NCBI RefSeq assembly: GCF_958979055.1
Contig: NC_084886.1
Coordinates: 49,807,654 to 49,871,653 of the forward strand
DNA length: 64,000 nucleotides
DNA from: Alnus glutinosa
Lineage: Eukaryota; Streptophyta; Magnoliopsida; Fagales; Betulaceae
Direction of reading: 5' to 3'
A program made the position numbers and the translations under genes. How positions within the stretch are numbered: the first letter of the stretch is position 1; every line of letters starts with the position of its first letter. The notes below the pieces were generated by a model, which saw only the letters and a list, made by a program, of their open reading frames with translations, was not told the DNA's origin and did not search any database. Positions 47,321 to 60,966 of this stretch are shown one piece after another.

Positions 47321-50300
47321 ATTACTTGTGCTTTATTCATAAAAAAATGAATGTGAAAAAGGAAATATAATGAATTATACCGATTGATCAATTATATATA
47401 AGCATGGGAAAAACGGAATATATATGCATGATCCTCTTGCACTATTTCAAGTAATTAAAATGGAGATGATTTATATATCTTAAGGTTAATATTTTGTTTT
47501 TTTGCATTTAACGGTATACATGTGTAATGTCATAATATTAACAAATTAATTTTAAATGACATGATAACATATTAATTACCATGTTCTTGAAACAATATTT
47601 CACATCAATTTTGCAGAAAGTATTTTGGAATCATTATGTAGATGTGTTTTATAATTTTATTTTTGTTTCTTTGTGGTGATTTTGCTAAGAGATCCCTTAG
47701 AAAACTCTTTCCAGTGGAACAAACATTAATTATATTTTTTTTTTAAAAAAAAAAAAAAAAACGACATTCACATGCCATAAGAGATGAATGAGGATTATTT
47801 GTAATTTTTAAGGTACTTGTTATGATAATAAAGTGCAAGGGATTAGTATGCCAAAGTATCTACTTTTGTTATGAAGTTAGTGTTGCGTTAGGAGTACTTA
47901 GTTAATATCTATTCTTATATTTTATTATATGCCATTGTTACAATTGGATTACATATTATAGTCATGGAGTTGATTACATATTGTAGTCTTGTAGTTTGCT
48001 TTATCTTTATTATTAGTGTTAGTGTTGTATTAGAATTAAATGTTAGAGTCAGTTGGGTTATAGCACTACGGTGCATTTATTTGTATGTAAGGGGTGAAAC
48101 TCTAAGTCCTGTAGGAGTTATCTCCTAGCTGAGTGTGAGTTATCTCCAAGTAGGTATCATTAAGGCGGAGTTCTACTTCAAGTCTAAGTCTTGTATTTCT
48201 TCTACTTAAACATCGATGCCATTGAATGAATAAAAAAGCAGGAAATTAATCTAAAGCCTTGTGTTTGAAAAGGTCAAGGTTCCCTCAGAATTTAAAGTCA
48301 AGGTTCCCTCAGAACTTAAGAATCTATCTCGTTATATGTTTGAGAAATCATTCACGTAACAATACTCTATAAAGTAGATTTCTTTGAATTTCAACCATTG
48401 TTTTGAAAGAAAAAAAAACCCATTGTTTTGAAATTCAATGATTAAGATTTTGGTAAAATCTCAACCATTAAATTTGGTTGAGATTTGAAAAAAGTATATT
48501 TAGTAGAATTCCTTAAGAATTCAAATCTTGATGCCAAATTATAGGAACGGATTTAGCGGGTCGGTATAGGCCATGACCTCCCCTCAATTTCAAAAATGAA
48601 AAAAAAAATTAGGTAAAAAAAAATTATAAGGTAAAAAATAAAAATTTAACCTACTGTTCACTACCAACAATTTTTTTGGTCTTTGGCCCCTGCCCATAAG
48701 AGCTTCTCGATCCATCCCAAAACACATGATTTCTTGCCATTTAAACCTATATTGTCTAACACAACCAGCTGATCATAGACCCCAAGTGGTATATGTAGGC
48801 AAATGTAGCGTTTCACAAAAGTCAATTTGAAGTTTAATCATCAATTAGTGTGGATTGGTACTTCGAATGGAGAATTTTGGATGAAAAGTGTTTATCACCT
48901 TGAAAAATAAAGGAATATGCAGTATAAATGAAGAAGTTCTAAAGCTCCGGCCACTTTATAGTAGTTTGTGAAAGAGGATCTGAAATATTAGTGTCCCAGG
49001 AGTAGTGGTTAAGATGTTCTTATAGAGGGCATGTAAAAATTTGTTGCCAACCAAAGAAAATGTCTTTAAAAGACAGATAGTCCAGGATTCAATTTGTCTT
49101 ATTTGTCCATTGGATGTGGAGATCATTAGCCATATTATATATGTAGACTTGTGTGTCTTCCAAAGAGGTATGGGTTGAATGTAATAGAAAGATTCAGAAA
49201 TAATCCAACGAAGAAGATGATTTTCTATACATATTAGAAGGATTTAGAAGTGCTACTACAATAACAAAGTGAATGGATGGGGTAGACTTTGAGTTGGTGG
49301 CTACAATAGTATAGATAATTTCGTTCCGTAAAAATACTGTAATTTTTTTGAGGTGATCTTACACACCCTTCCCAATTAGTTCAAAAAATTCAGCTGAGAA
49401 TTTTCAGAAAGCCTTATACAGTTTGAGGAATCATAGCGAGCAAAATCGACCTATTATGATCTTTGAGATCAAAATGACCTCATTTTGATATGATAAAAGT
49501 AAATTGAAGTGTAGCGATAAATAAAACCAAAAAAGAAGAGAGAAGTTGGTGCGATTGTTAGAATTACCACGAGGGGAATACATTAGCATCTGCTCGATAA
49601 TAGTTGAAGTTCTGGCAGTATGGAAGGTTGTAGAATTTAGTAGATATGGGGGCTTCATCATATCATGGTTGAAGAAGATGCATCGGAAATAGTGCATGCT
49701 TTGTAGAGGGAATGACTTATTTGGAATTGGTTGGCATGGGTAGTTGACATGGTATGTGTGGGGCACATCAACAAGAAGCAAACCTGCAGCTCACCACCTA
49801 ACGAAGGCGTGCATCCATCAATCTTTGAAGCAAAATTGGGTGGAAGATTATTTTGTTTTTGTATGAAATATTTACTTGCTAAGCAAGTTATTTTGTCATT
49901 ATTTTTAATGAAAGTTTTAATCTTTACTCTAAAAAAAAAAAATTTAAAAAAATAAATAAAAAAAAAAACTGTTTGAAGTTCCATCAACCTTAAACACTAG
50001 TCCTGCATTTATGACATCAACGCAATATCAAGCAAGAAATTGGATCAATAGAAAAGGTAATAGACGAGTGTAGTACATTGAAATCTTGGTCTACCAACCA
50101 TGTCCTCCAAATTCTATAAAATTAGCTTTTCTTCGAGAAAAAAAAAAAAAAAAAAAAAATTCAAAGTCAAGTGTTGGTACCTTTCAACCTTATCTCTTGG
50201 GCTAGGGCCTAGGCTTTATCAATTCCTGCGGTAATTTGATAAGATAAATAAATAAAAACAAAATGGCCACAAAAGATATAAAAATAGAAAACATTATAAA

Positions 50301-50429
50301 GAAAAAGAAATTCAGGGGCTTCTTTGCAATTGAAATTACCAAAATTGAGTGACTAATAAGTAATAACTGCCTTTTCTTTCTTTCTTTTTTCTTCCGAAAG
50401 TGGGACGGGGAAACAAAGACCACAGTCGT
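46442..50429. other. Intergenic region, about 4 kb
   Basis: No gene supported. A T homopolymer lies at about 47278-47314. At 47881-48361 a TG...CA-bounded stretch with CTTGTATTTCTTCTACTT and GAATGAATAAAAA resembles a Copia-type LTR, but the flanking pentamers do not match, so it stays tentative. At 48544-48720 a stretch beginning GGAACGGATTTAGCGGGTCGG and ending CTTCTCGATCCATCCC resembles a miniature transposon. Confidence 0.4.
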
Positions 50430-50713
50430 TCTCCTACTCTCTATCTCTCTCTCTCTCTCTCTCGCGCGCTCGCTCTCGCCAGTCTTCTTGGTAAGGATCG
50501 CTGTAATACTTCCGATTTTTCTGTACAATTCGCATCATAATATCGTTATTCTGATATTGATTTCGTGTTATATGTCCTGTTTATGCTATTTGATTAATAT
50601 TGTTCTTGATCATTTATATCCATGAGCTTCCTTTTTTCTTTTTTTCAATATTAGCTTTGATTGTTACTTTAATAGCCCTTGGTTTGATATAAAATTATCT
50701 GGGTTTTGATCAG
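50430..50713 (+). promoter_or_regulatory. CT-rich leader and probable 5'-UTR intron of the 1193-aa gene
   Basis: A (CT)n run at about 50434-50463 precedes TTCTTG/GTAAGG (donor at 50491) and TTTTGATCAG (acceptor ending 50713), 45 bases before the ATG. Leader introns of this size are common in plant genes. Inferred from sequence only. Confidence 0.5.
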
Positions 50714-50758
50714 CTTGGCTCAATTATCTCTCACAACCAAAAAGAAAAAGAAAAAAAG

Positions 50759-53700
50759 ATGATGGGTTATGGGTCTTATGGTCATGGGGGATTTTCATCA
50801 TCATCTTCCAATTTATCAGCTTTAGCCCCGCCTTTTACCGTTTCTCCAAAACCCAATTCAAGCCCACTTGTGGATATGACTGAACCCTCATATGGTGTTC
50901 CCTTGAGTTCTTCTCTGCACAATTGGCTTCCTTCCCACTATCCTAATTCTGGGCCCGGTTATTTCTCGAACCACAATTCAGAATTCAATCCGATGCCTTC
51001 ATCAAATGCGTTTAGCTACCCGGGCTTGCAGGATATTGAGTCACCCAATACCCATTTGCCTCCAGTGAACCCTAGTGCCTCGGCTTCAGCTGATGCATTC
51101 TTGCGTGGTCAATGCTTGGATGGCGTGGCAGCTAGTCTTGTGGAAGACAAGCGATATCATCCAACTTATGCCCCTCCTGCAATTCAAGATCATGATCCTT
51201 TGGTGGCTCCTGATAAAACTAGTTATGATTGTTTTTCAAGTTCCCGTGTTGCCACCTTGGATGGGTCCTCCAACAATGATTACATCCTGCCCGGCTCAGG
51301 TTATACAGCTGATTGGGGTGAGTCGTGGAATAGATTAGGAGACTGGGAGCATGGTAAGCAGGTGGAACTTGAAGGGAGTTTCTGCTCAAAGGACATTTAC
51401 AAGAATTATATGAACCAAGGTATCTCTACCTTACCTTATAATATAGATCCTTGTTTTATTATTTTTGGTTAGCATGAGTGTTAGTTATCATGCTTGTGGA
51501 TGCTCCATACTACCACTCTCAGTCGTATTATTGTTTAATGTCATTGGTCAAATTGTTCTGCTTCTAAATTTGTGTTATCCATTTAAATTTCATATTTTCC
51601 ACAGTTTCCATAATTTTACTCAATTACTTTTTCTTGTACTATGTGGGCTGTGGCTAATGTTTTGGACTCTTGGCCTTGTCTTGGATTAGAACTTTTACTT
51701 GGATGCTGGTAGTTTGCATCTTTGTCTGTCGCAACTATTTTCCACTTTTATCTTTAATTTCTCTTTTATGTAATACTTGGTTATCTTCATATTTCCCAGA
51801 AGTTTAAGTATCAGGAGCATAAGTACACACTAGGTGTCCTGGGAGAGTGTGGTGGATCTTCTACAAACTCTCTCCCTCCCTCTCCTTAAATTTTTATAAC
51901 ATCCTTCATTAATATTCCTTTAAATTCCATTACCACACAAAAAAGGGGATTGCGACGTAGGATGTTGATGGAGGATTTTTGTTAATATGTTGTAATTTTT
52001 GGAATTTTAAGCACATGATTTTTTTTTCCTTGATTTTTGATATTTTTAGGGCTTTCCTAGTTGGAGTATTTTTGTGGTAGGATATTTATTAAAAAAAAAA
52101 ATTGGATTATTTTTACTTGGTAACTAAGTTTTCTAGAGCTTTCAAATTGGCTTTATGTTTTAAAACAAGAATTAGATTTAGTTTCATCAAGAATATTTCT
52201 TTGGGACTTTCTCTATTTTCTAGTAGATTCGAGAGTTTTCCTTGTGGATTCAAGGTATAGTTAAGGGTTGTTGTATACTTTCCCTTCCTCTGTTATCATG
52301 CTCTCTCAGATTTCGTGATTTGCACATGAGAAATGCTATTTTATATTCTCTTGTCATTTTTCTATCCTTCTCCGTTGATGTAGCTGCCAATTCACTATTG
52401 AATTTTTTTTCTTTTTAATTAAGATTGAGCTAAAAGTGGATTGACAATGCCACATTAGTAGAGAAAGATAGGAGAAGGACCAGAGAAGGATTTGTAGCAC
52501 ATCTCTATGCACATTTGACTTCCCATTTTATTTTTTGATATTTTTGCTGAGTGTGTAAAGAACACATGCATTGCAAGGATAAGGAACATTGGGGTTAGAG
52601 TGGTTAGCCAACTCATCTTTAGAAGGTTAAACTGAAAAGGACACCATGAGAGATTGGTTTTGGGTGATCAAAGTATTTTCTTGCTACCTTCATGTATATT
52701 CTTGGTCTCTGCTTCATCCTATTTTTTTTTTATATAGGATGTCTTAGGAGGGACATTCCTCATCCTTTATCCTCACTCTTAATCTCCTGTGTGTAGATAT
52801 ATCATTATTATTTCATATATATTCTTTTTTTTTTAAAGGAACCGTAGCTTTGGGATTGTGAAAAAAGAAGCAATGGAAAACAAAATGATAATGTAAGGAG
52901 GGCTTGTGGTAGAAAGGCATATGGTTTTTCTTCTTAATTGTTATGTTTGTTTATCATTCATAGGGGCCCATGCATCCAAGGGTTTGAGTGCATATGAAGA
53001 AGCTTCCCATATCATTGATATGTTGGGTTGGGAAAAACATGGTGGGTCTGTAAGTATGGAACGGTCTAATGATAAATCCTTCTCCGGGAAAAATCCCAGA
53101 ATCATGCCTGTTGATTATTCAAAAATAACGTCATTCATGGGTCCCCCTTCACCACTTCCAGAAAACCACCCTAATGCACCAGCAAGCTCCAGGAGCTGTC
53201 AAGTGCCATACAACACTTCATTTGAGAAGCACCTGAGACAGCATGATGCTAGTCCGAGGGATGGTGCATCATTTATGACCTCTTCACCTTCGCTTGTCAT
53301 TAGACAACCAGATATTGACACCAGCTTCTCTGCACCAAATAGAGGTCCACTAAAGGATGTGAATTTTGGGACTGATGCTACTGATCCAGATCCTTATGGT
53401 AATAATCCCTCCAATGTAAATGAATTTTGTCCCTTGTTAAGTTCTGCTAGCAAAGCTCGGTTTGATACAAGCCAAGTCAGCATTCACCTAGACAGAAATG
53501 ATTGTATTAGTGTGGACTCATTCTCAGCAGAAAATGAAAAGATGTCGAAGGACAAAAGCATTTCTGAGGATGTCTTGGATCAAGTTTTTAAAGCAAAATC
53601 TGCACTTCAAATTTCTCATACAAGTTCAGATGGCTTCAATTTGGCACTTGATTTTATTGAAGCCATCAATCCTGTTGAGAATTCTTCTGAGAGCTTAGAT

Positions 53701-56700
53701 CATTATAGCCCTGCTGTGGACTCACCATGCTGGAAAGGAGCTCCAGTTACCTGTTTTTCTCCATTTGAAGCTTCTAAAGCTGTCAATTCTCACTATTTGA
53801 AGAAATTAGAATCATGCAATAGTTCAGATTTTCCAATGCCTCAGTTTTTCCATCTCAATATTGATGATGCTGTAAAACTATCCTCTCAAAATCCAAATGA
53901 GAAGACAGATCATGTGGAAAGAGGTTTAAGACCTAATCTGAAGAGGCCTTTGGATGCTAATTCATTATTTAGAGAACCCAGATTGGATGATTCTGCGAAA
54001 GCTGGGTCCTTTCATTCAAAATCAAGCTGTGGCTATGAGGCTCAACATTCTGATAACATTTGTGAACCAGAGAAAGGCCATGCCTTAACCAGAAAGCCCA
54101 CAGGTGATTCAGACTTAAAACCTTCCCTCACCATGCAACAAAAATTTGAAGCAAATAAAATGATTTCTGAAAATAAGCACTCATCAGAGACTTGTGTTGC
54201 AGATTTGGTATCAAATATCGTTGATTTTGCAAGATATGGTTCATCTAATGAGCCATGTCATGCCACTGAGAATGGTCTATCTTCAGTGTCGTCGGTGGAA
54301 GATGCTTCTTCTAAGCTTACCAAGCATGAGGCAGATTCAACCCCAAAAATAGATGTCCAGATTCTGGTTAATACAATGCGTAGCCTGTCTAATGTTCTTC
54401 TGTTTCACTCTTCAAATGATTCACTTGTACTGAAGGAAGGAGATCTTGAGGCCCTTAAAGATGTCATCTTTAATCTTCATCGATGTATAGTAAAGGACAA
54501 CGAACAAATTATTCCAACACAAGAATCACTGTTTCCCCACCAAGGCACATCTCAAGATCTTGAAGAGTTACCTAAGCTTCCAAAGGTATGTTGTTTTCTT
54601 CTGTTAACTCAGTATAGACTTGGTTCTCTTCTAGGTAAGGAAGAACTTACTTTATTGATGAATGGTATAGATTGCAAATTCATAGGATTGTTCTCTTCAT
54701 TGTTATTTTTTAACCCCTTAATTTTGTTTTCACTAATAAAAGTTATGCACATAAATGACACAAAAATGTAGAGAATGGCAAGCTTTTGTACATGCCATTA
54801 TAAAAATGAAATTTTTTTTTCATATGGGAGTACTATTTATAGCACAAAGAGGTTTTTTACAAGCTTCTTAAGATTCTCTTAGACCCCAGATATAAAAATC
54901 TAAGACACCTGCATCTTTCTCAAGAGAACAGGTTATCCTCTTGAAAAAATTGTTACTTTCAAAAGAGCTGCATAATGATAATTTCTTGAAAGGAGATCTA
55001 TGCCTAAGGTGTGTAAGATGCAGCTCCCCGTTTATTCCAGTTGACTGAAAGGCAACAAACCCAACTGCTCATGATAAATTTGTTATTCATCAATTTAAGC
55101 TTTATTATTTTTGTTTAGATTATGACAGTAAATACTTATAAATAAAAAAAAAAAGATTATGGCAGTAATTCACTGTTTCCTTTGTAACAATGCATCTTAT
55201 ATTTAGGGATTTGTGAATCATCTACAACTCTACAACCTTCCATTCTAGATTGAATTTTTCAATTTTTGTTTTTGTTGTTTGTTTTCTTGATTTTAATGTT
55301 TGGTTTCTCTGTTGTTAAATGAAGTAATTCTGCACTAGAATATCTTTGTATCTCATTAAGCTGGCCGGATAATGTCTTCTGCAGGAAGTGAGTGTGGACA
55401 GGCGTAGGCTGAGAAAGGAAGCAGATGTTATTGCTCAGGATCAGCTTGACCATCAGTGTCTCCATGAAGAAAAGCATAATGATATTGGGGCTGGTAATAA
55501 AATGGAGATGGCATCAGATTCTGTTTCTCCGAAGGGTGATATGGCTAAAGAAGATAACATGACCCAGGTACCTTTTTCTATTTGTTTTTCATATACGAGG
55601 ATAATAAATAGCCACTACTCTTCCCTTGATGATTGTGAAAGGAAGGGGGAACGGAGAGACTAAAACATAGTTCCTTTGCGGTGATCATGATTTACAGGCT
55701 ATTATGAAGGTTCTCAGTGAACATTTTGATTGCGAAGAAGAAACACAGTCACAGAGCCTCTTGTATAAGAATTTATGGCTTGAGGCAGAAGCTGAATTAT
55801 GTTCCATCAACTATAAAGCTCGCTATAATCGCATGAAGATTGAGATGGAGATGGAGAAATCTGAGTCACACAATGCAAAAGGTTAGAATTTTTATCTAAA
55901 ACCAGCAGATTCATCTTTATTGCTTAACCTAATGTTCTTCTGCTTCAAATGTGTCAGAAAATACTTTGGATGTGGAAGAAAAACTAGGATCCATGGCCTC
56001 TCATGATTTAGACACAGTTGACAAATTGGCACCTGAGACTAAGGCTGGCCCTTCCCCTGATATTTCCATCCAGTATACCCCTCCCATCCAAGATGTTATT
56101 GCCAGATATGGAATTCTAAAACGCCGGATCGACCACAATTCTGCTTCAGATGTAGAGGAACTATCAAGCTCAAAGGTGTATCATGATACGGACAAGGTTG
56201 AAAAGTTGGCATCTGAAGCAACTGAAGCAAAGTGTCTGACCCAAGATTCTTCCATTAGGAATTCTCTTATTGTTAGCACAACCTGCCATGCTGATGATGT
56301 TATGGCCAGATTTCATATTCTAAAACGCCTGGTTGACAACTCAAATTCTGTGAAAGCTACAGATGTAGAGGAACCATCAAGCTCTAGTGTCTCTCCTGAT
56401 CTGAGCAAGGCTGACAAGTTGGCACCTGAAGCAACTGGAGCGATGGGCACCCTGATCCCTGATATTTTCATCCAGAATTCTCCCATTTCAACCACAAGCT
56501 GCCACACAGATGATGTTGAGGCTTCTGTCCTGGCCCGGTTCAGTATCCTTAAATGTCGGGATGACAACTTGAATTCCACGGATTTTGAAAGGCAAGAACT
56601 GTCAGAATTCGATCATCTTGGGTTTGCAGGTGTGGGAATCCATAGGCCAATTATTAGAGACAGATCAGAGGATGGAAGCACGGATGTAAAATTGGGACCT

Positions 56701-56889
56701 GTCTTGCAGCATCACACTGCCAGCAGTACTGAAGACAAGTTAACTGTGAAGGAGTTCCATCTACATGGGGATGATCCAGTGATCCAATCTTGCCCGTCCA
56801 ACGGGCTTGGGGACCCGCTTCCTGCTGGTTGGTATGATAGTACCTCATCAGATTGGGAGCATGTAATGAAGGAGGAGCTTGTGGGGTAG
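50759..56889 (+). CDS. Plant-specific protein of unknown function, 1193 aa
   Basis: Five exons: 50759-51419, 52964-54585, 55385-55567, 55698-55881, 55958-56889 (TAG); frame is kept at every junction. Two ATGs in a row begin it (MMGYGSYGHGGFSSSSSNLS). Residues 1-760 are Ser/Asn/Pro-rich and probably disordered. Two helical conserved blocks are seen: VQILVNTMRSLSNVLLFHSS...LEALKDVIFNLHRC (about 690-740) and IMKVLSEHFDCEEETQSQSL...LWLEAEAELCSINYKARYNRMK (about 824-875). The C-terminal exon holds three repeats, each with a DV.ARF.ILK.R.D.N core (IARYGILKRRIDH, MARFHILKRLVDN, LARFSILKCRDDN), and ends SSDWEHVMKEELVG. The architecture matches a conserved plant family I recall only as uncharacterised (for example the Arabidopsis AT3G49490 type). 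No catalytic or binding motif is recognised. Confidence 0.85.
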
Positions 56890-58680
56890 AACTGTTCACC
56901 TCAAGTTGGACGTGAATGTCCCTTGTGTAAAGTGGCTCTGTATCTTCTGAAAGACGTTATATGCAGTTTATGTATAGAACATAGCAATACTTCTAAAATA
57001 GTATTTGAGTGAGCTTTGAACTTGTAAACAGTTTTTAATCTGGATTATCGGAACCTATTACCTATGGTTTGTATAAGAAAAACATGCAAAAGCTATGCAA
57101 ATTGCTGGATAACACCTTTAGATTGGTACCAAATGTAATCAAGTAATTTAGAAGCTGTGGAGAAATATGGTTAACAAGGTGCTGATTTGGTTCAATTAGT
57201 AGACATTGGGGATTGAATCCTGATTTCCGTAAGGTTGGAAGTTTTAAGGGAAATGAGAGAGCTACTACTCCTTGTACAACTCATAAACCAACCTCTAATG
57301 GAAGGTGGGAGGAGGGAGACATTTAACAAAGCAATGTTTTTCTTTTGAGTAATGCTATTTAGTAGACTGTTATATGATTGTTATACAATTTGATGTTGTG
57401 ACAAAATCAACTCTTAGAATCAGAGCTTGAAAAAAATAAAATAAAAAAAATTAAAAGTTAATTTTTACTGTCACGTTATTTCAGTTGTATGGCAGTTTTA
57501 TAGATAACATTAATCTTATCCTTTCTTTCAAATGAAAATAATTGGATAGTAGAAGAAAAAATACATGGCATCAAATCTACAGCAGTTCTGATATATATAT
57601 ATAGGAAAAAAAAAAAAAAAAAACCCTACAGAAGTCGAAGAGGCCCACTGGGCCAAGACACCTATTGTTTGATAAAGTTATGCACATCATCCAAAGAACC
57701 ATAAAAAAGGCCCTTTACGTGTCCAATTAGAAGCTCTTTGAATATGCCAAATAACAGACTCTCAAGCATTCTCAATGGGAGCTTCTCAAGCATTCTCAAT
57801 GGGAGCTTCTACTTTACACATACATACAAAAAGAAAATCTGCCGTTGTGATTGTGTTCGCCTCAAATGTACTCTGAACCGACAAACTGTTGCAAAAGTCA
57901 GCAATAGGTGGAACCCTCTGAGCCATGCCTTTTGTTATAGACATTTAATTAAGTCATCGATGCACAAAATATTTATATTCAAACGGAGTTGGTTTCTGTT
58001 TTCTTCCTTCCAACAACGTCACAACCCAAAATCTATGGGTATGTGGATTGGAATTAACTCTTCCAACATGCATTTTTTCTTTCTTTTTATTTTTTATGTT
58101 GACATTCTCATGTATCATGGTTTCCCAGACACGCGAAAATTAAAGCCTAGAAGAAGGCCAGGGAGCCCTTGTGAAGGATGGGGCCGGTGAGAAAGGCCTT
58201 ATCAAAATATGACATTTCAGAAGATTAGTTTGATATTGAAAAGATGAATTGCTCGTAAAGAACGGATGAATTATGAAAGTATTTATCGGTGCTAACTCCC
58301 ACGTTGATTACTTACATAGATGACACGCACTTATTTCTGCCATGCACTCAGATCTCTATGTCTTAGAATATGATAAATCCCTCTTTTACGTAACTACCTT
58401 TGGATTTTCTCGCTCTCAAGTCAAATGATCAGATTGACTGATTCACGCACGCACTTTAAAATATCCAGTGCAGCGCAAACCATGAAAATCACTGGCTGCG
58501 CGCCTCTAAAATTAAATAATGCAATTGTCATGATCAAAACCAACTCCACTTGTCGTTTCTTCTACTTAATTTGGCTGATCAAGCAACAGTGACTTTCCAG
58601 CCTTTTGCCTTCTCACAGAGCACTAGATGTATGTTTTACTCTCAATCACAAACTCACCAATTAAGTATTACTTTTCCAAC
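56890..58680. other. Intergenic region
   Basis: Includes the 3' UTR of the upstream gene. A 23-base direct repeat with GGGAGCTTCTCAAGCATTC lies at about 57757-57808. The open frame covering 57738-58190 is low-complexity and matches nothing. No gene supported. Confidence 0.5.
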
Positions 58681-58690
58681 TATATAAATA
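58681..58690 (+). promoter_or_regulatory. TATA box of the peroxidase gene
   Basis: TATATAAATA, 79-88 bases before the ATG at 58769. Confidence 0.65.
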
Positions 58691-58768
58691 TAATGCCATC
58701 GCCATTACCATATATACCAATATGCATATATATATGCCTTCGAGTACTTATCTTAGCTTCTAAAGAAA

Positions 58769-60966
58769 ATGACTGCAATGAAGCTAACTTGTTTATCTAC
58801 AATTTTGGTCGTGCTTTTGTTAGCTCAAAATGTGCATTCTCAGCTTCAAGTAGGGTTTTACAGAAGTTCATGCAGTTTGGCTGAACTCATAGTCAAAGAT
58901 GAGGTCAAGAAAGCGTTCATTAGAGATAAGGGAGTGGCTCCTGGTCTTGTGAGACTACATTTTCATGACTGCTTTGTTAGAGTAAGTACAAGTGTCCAGT
59001 CATTAATTAATCACTCGTTTTCCCTCTAAACATTTTGTGGTGTCGTTTCGGTCAAAATATATATAGTGTTGTAATTAAATGACGTGCGCTTTCAGGGATG
59101 CGAAGGATCAGTGCTCGTGGATTCCACTCCATCAAACACAGCAGAGAAGGATTCGCCGGCAAATAACCCGAGTCTACGAGGGTTTGAAGTCATTGATAAT
59201 GCCAAGGCTAGACTAGAAGCCAAATGTAAGGGTGTTGTTTCGTGCGCTGACATAGTCGCATTTGCAGCAAGGGATAGCATTGAGATGGTAAGACTTAATA
59301 ATTATACCTACTTTAATTTGCTTAATTAATTAAGCTCATCTTAATTGAGACATTTTTGCTTCGACAAATTAATTATGAGCCTTATTAATTTTCTTCATAC
59401 AGACAGGAGGCCGCGGCTATGATGTTCCTGCCGGAAGAAGAGATGGCATCGTTTCTCTAGCTTCGGAGACATTGACAAACTTGCCTCCCCCGACATTCAA
59501 TGTCGACCAACTCACTCAACGCTTTGCAGAAAAGGGTTTCACGCAGGAAGAAATGGTTACGCTTTCCGGTAAAACTAATTAACCATATTCCAAACCAACC
59601 GATCAAAAATATAACCCTTTGATTATAAGCAGTGCTTGAATATATATTTCATATTAAGTTGTTTATTTTCTTATAATAATATTTTTCATTTATATTTAAT
59701 TGTAGAGATTTGATTATCATTTTATATTTTCCTTTATTATATTTTCTTGTAGGTTTTATTCGCATTATCTTAGAATATTTATATTCTCTAAATTATGTTT
59801 ATCTAAATTAAGTTTATCGATATTTACCTTATTTAGTTTACGGTTTTTTGTTCACTGCTCATTGTCTCTTTATAAATAGAGAGTTGTGTAATATTTTTTA
59901 ATACAATGAATATTCAAGACGTAGCACATAGGAAAGATTTGATATCATGTATTTTATTTATGACCTAACTTCTTTCATTCTTTCACTTTTGAAAATTACT
60001 ATTAGATCTGTAGAGCTTATACGAGTAAAGACAGAACTAGAAAAAAAATAAAAAATTAAAGAAATAAAAAATAAAAATAAAAATAAAATTAGGGGGGTGG
60101 GTCCAAAACTAAAATTATAAAAAATTTGAAGATAAAAATTAATTTTGTGGGGTCCATTTTATAAAAATACCTAAAATTTAGAAAAAAAAAATTTTAAATT
60201 TATGACTTTTTTGAAAATTTGGAGGGGCCCGAAATCTCTAAAGCCTTGGGGTGGTTCTGCCCTACCCTGCATAACGGTGACATTCAAAAATAGGAAGATG
60301 AAAGAAGAGCATACACACGAGAAGAAAATTAATCATTTCTCTTTATTTTATATTATATATGTATTTTTACATGATCGATACGAAATCTTTTAAGAATAAT
60401 GGTAATGTAACAAGCAGGATGATGAGAATCACCTGTACAAAAACAGGAAAAGATATATGACTCTCAGCATGAGAGTATTTTATTTAGATAAAACTGGTGC
60501 TACGTACTATTATCCTGATAAGATTAATAACTCCAGAATTTATGATTACATGACAGGAGCACACACCATTGGCCGCTCTCATTGCACTTCGTTCAGCGAC
60601 AGATTGTACAATTTCAATGGAACGATGAGTCAGGATCCAAGTTTAGATCCCATGTATGCGGCTCAGTTGAAGCAGCAGTGTCCACAAGGCAGCACAGATC
60701 CTAACTTGGTGGTTCCGATGAACCCTGGCAGCCCTGCCATCACTGACGTAGGCTACTACGTTGATGTTTTTGCCAACCGGGGGCTGTTCACATCAGACCA
60801 AACACTCCTGACGAACTTAGCAACAGCAAACCAAGTGAATCAAAATGCGAGGACCCCGCTTTGGAAGAGGAAATTTGCTGCCGCAATGTTGAAGATGGGT
60901 CAGCTTGATGTCTTAACTGGTGATGCTGGTCAGATACGTACGAATTGCAGGGTCATAAACAGCTAG
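58769..60966 (+). CDS. Class III peroxidase, secreted, 326 aa
   Basis: A heme peroxidase of the plant secretory type, using hydrogen peroxide to oxidise phenolics in the cell wall or apoplast. Exons: 58769-58981, 59096-59287, 59403-59568, 60557-60966 (TAG), the classical four-exon layout. Signal peptide about 1-24 ([20 protein letters not shown]), mature start at QLQVGFY. Distal heme site [10 protein letters not shown] has Arg62 and His66. [11 protein letters not shown] (calcium site) follows. [12 protein letters not shown] and GRRDG are family signatures. The proximal ligand is His193 in [10 protein letters not shown]. The end [21 protein letters not shown] is complete. The eight disulfide cysteines appear in their usual places. 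Start is at Met1 or Met4. Intron 3 (988 bp) carries repeats. All catalytic residues are present, so it should be active. Confidence 0.95.
60024..60267. mobile_element. Possible miniature transposon in peroxidase intron 3
   Basis: TAAAGACAGAACTAG at the left and GGTTCTGCCCTA at the right are roughly inverted. Between them lie GGGTCCAAAAC and GGGGTCCATTTT and long A runs. It resembles the stretch at 48544-48720. No target duplication is clear. Confidence 0.35.

Noticed and set aside
47881-48361. Third solo LTR
   Set aside because: TG/CA ends and promoter-like motifs, but the flanking five bases (GTTAG and ATACT) do not match; kept only as a tentative remark.
57738-58190. A 150-codon plus-strand frame
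   Set aside because: Contains a 23-base direct repeat and A/T-rich filler, no family resemblance, no promoter context.
59701-59960. LTR-like stretch in peroxidase intron 3 (TTTATAAATAGAGAGTTGTG)
   Set aside because: Looks like a Copia-type promoter region but no bounded ends or target duplication could be found.
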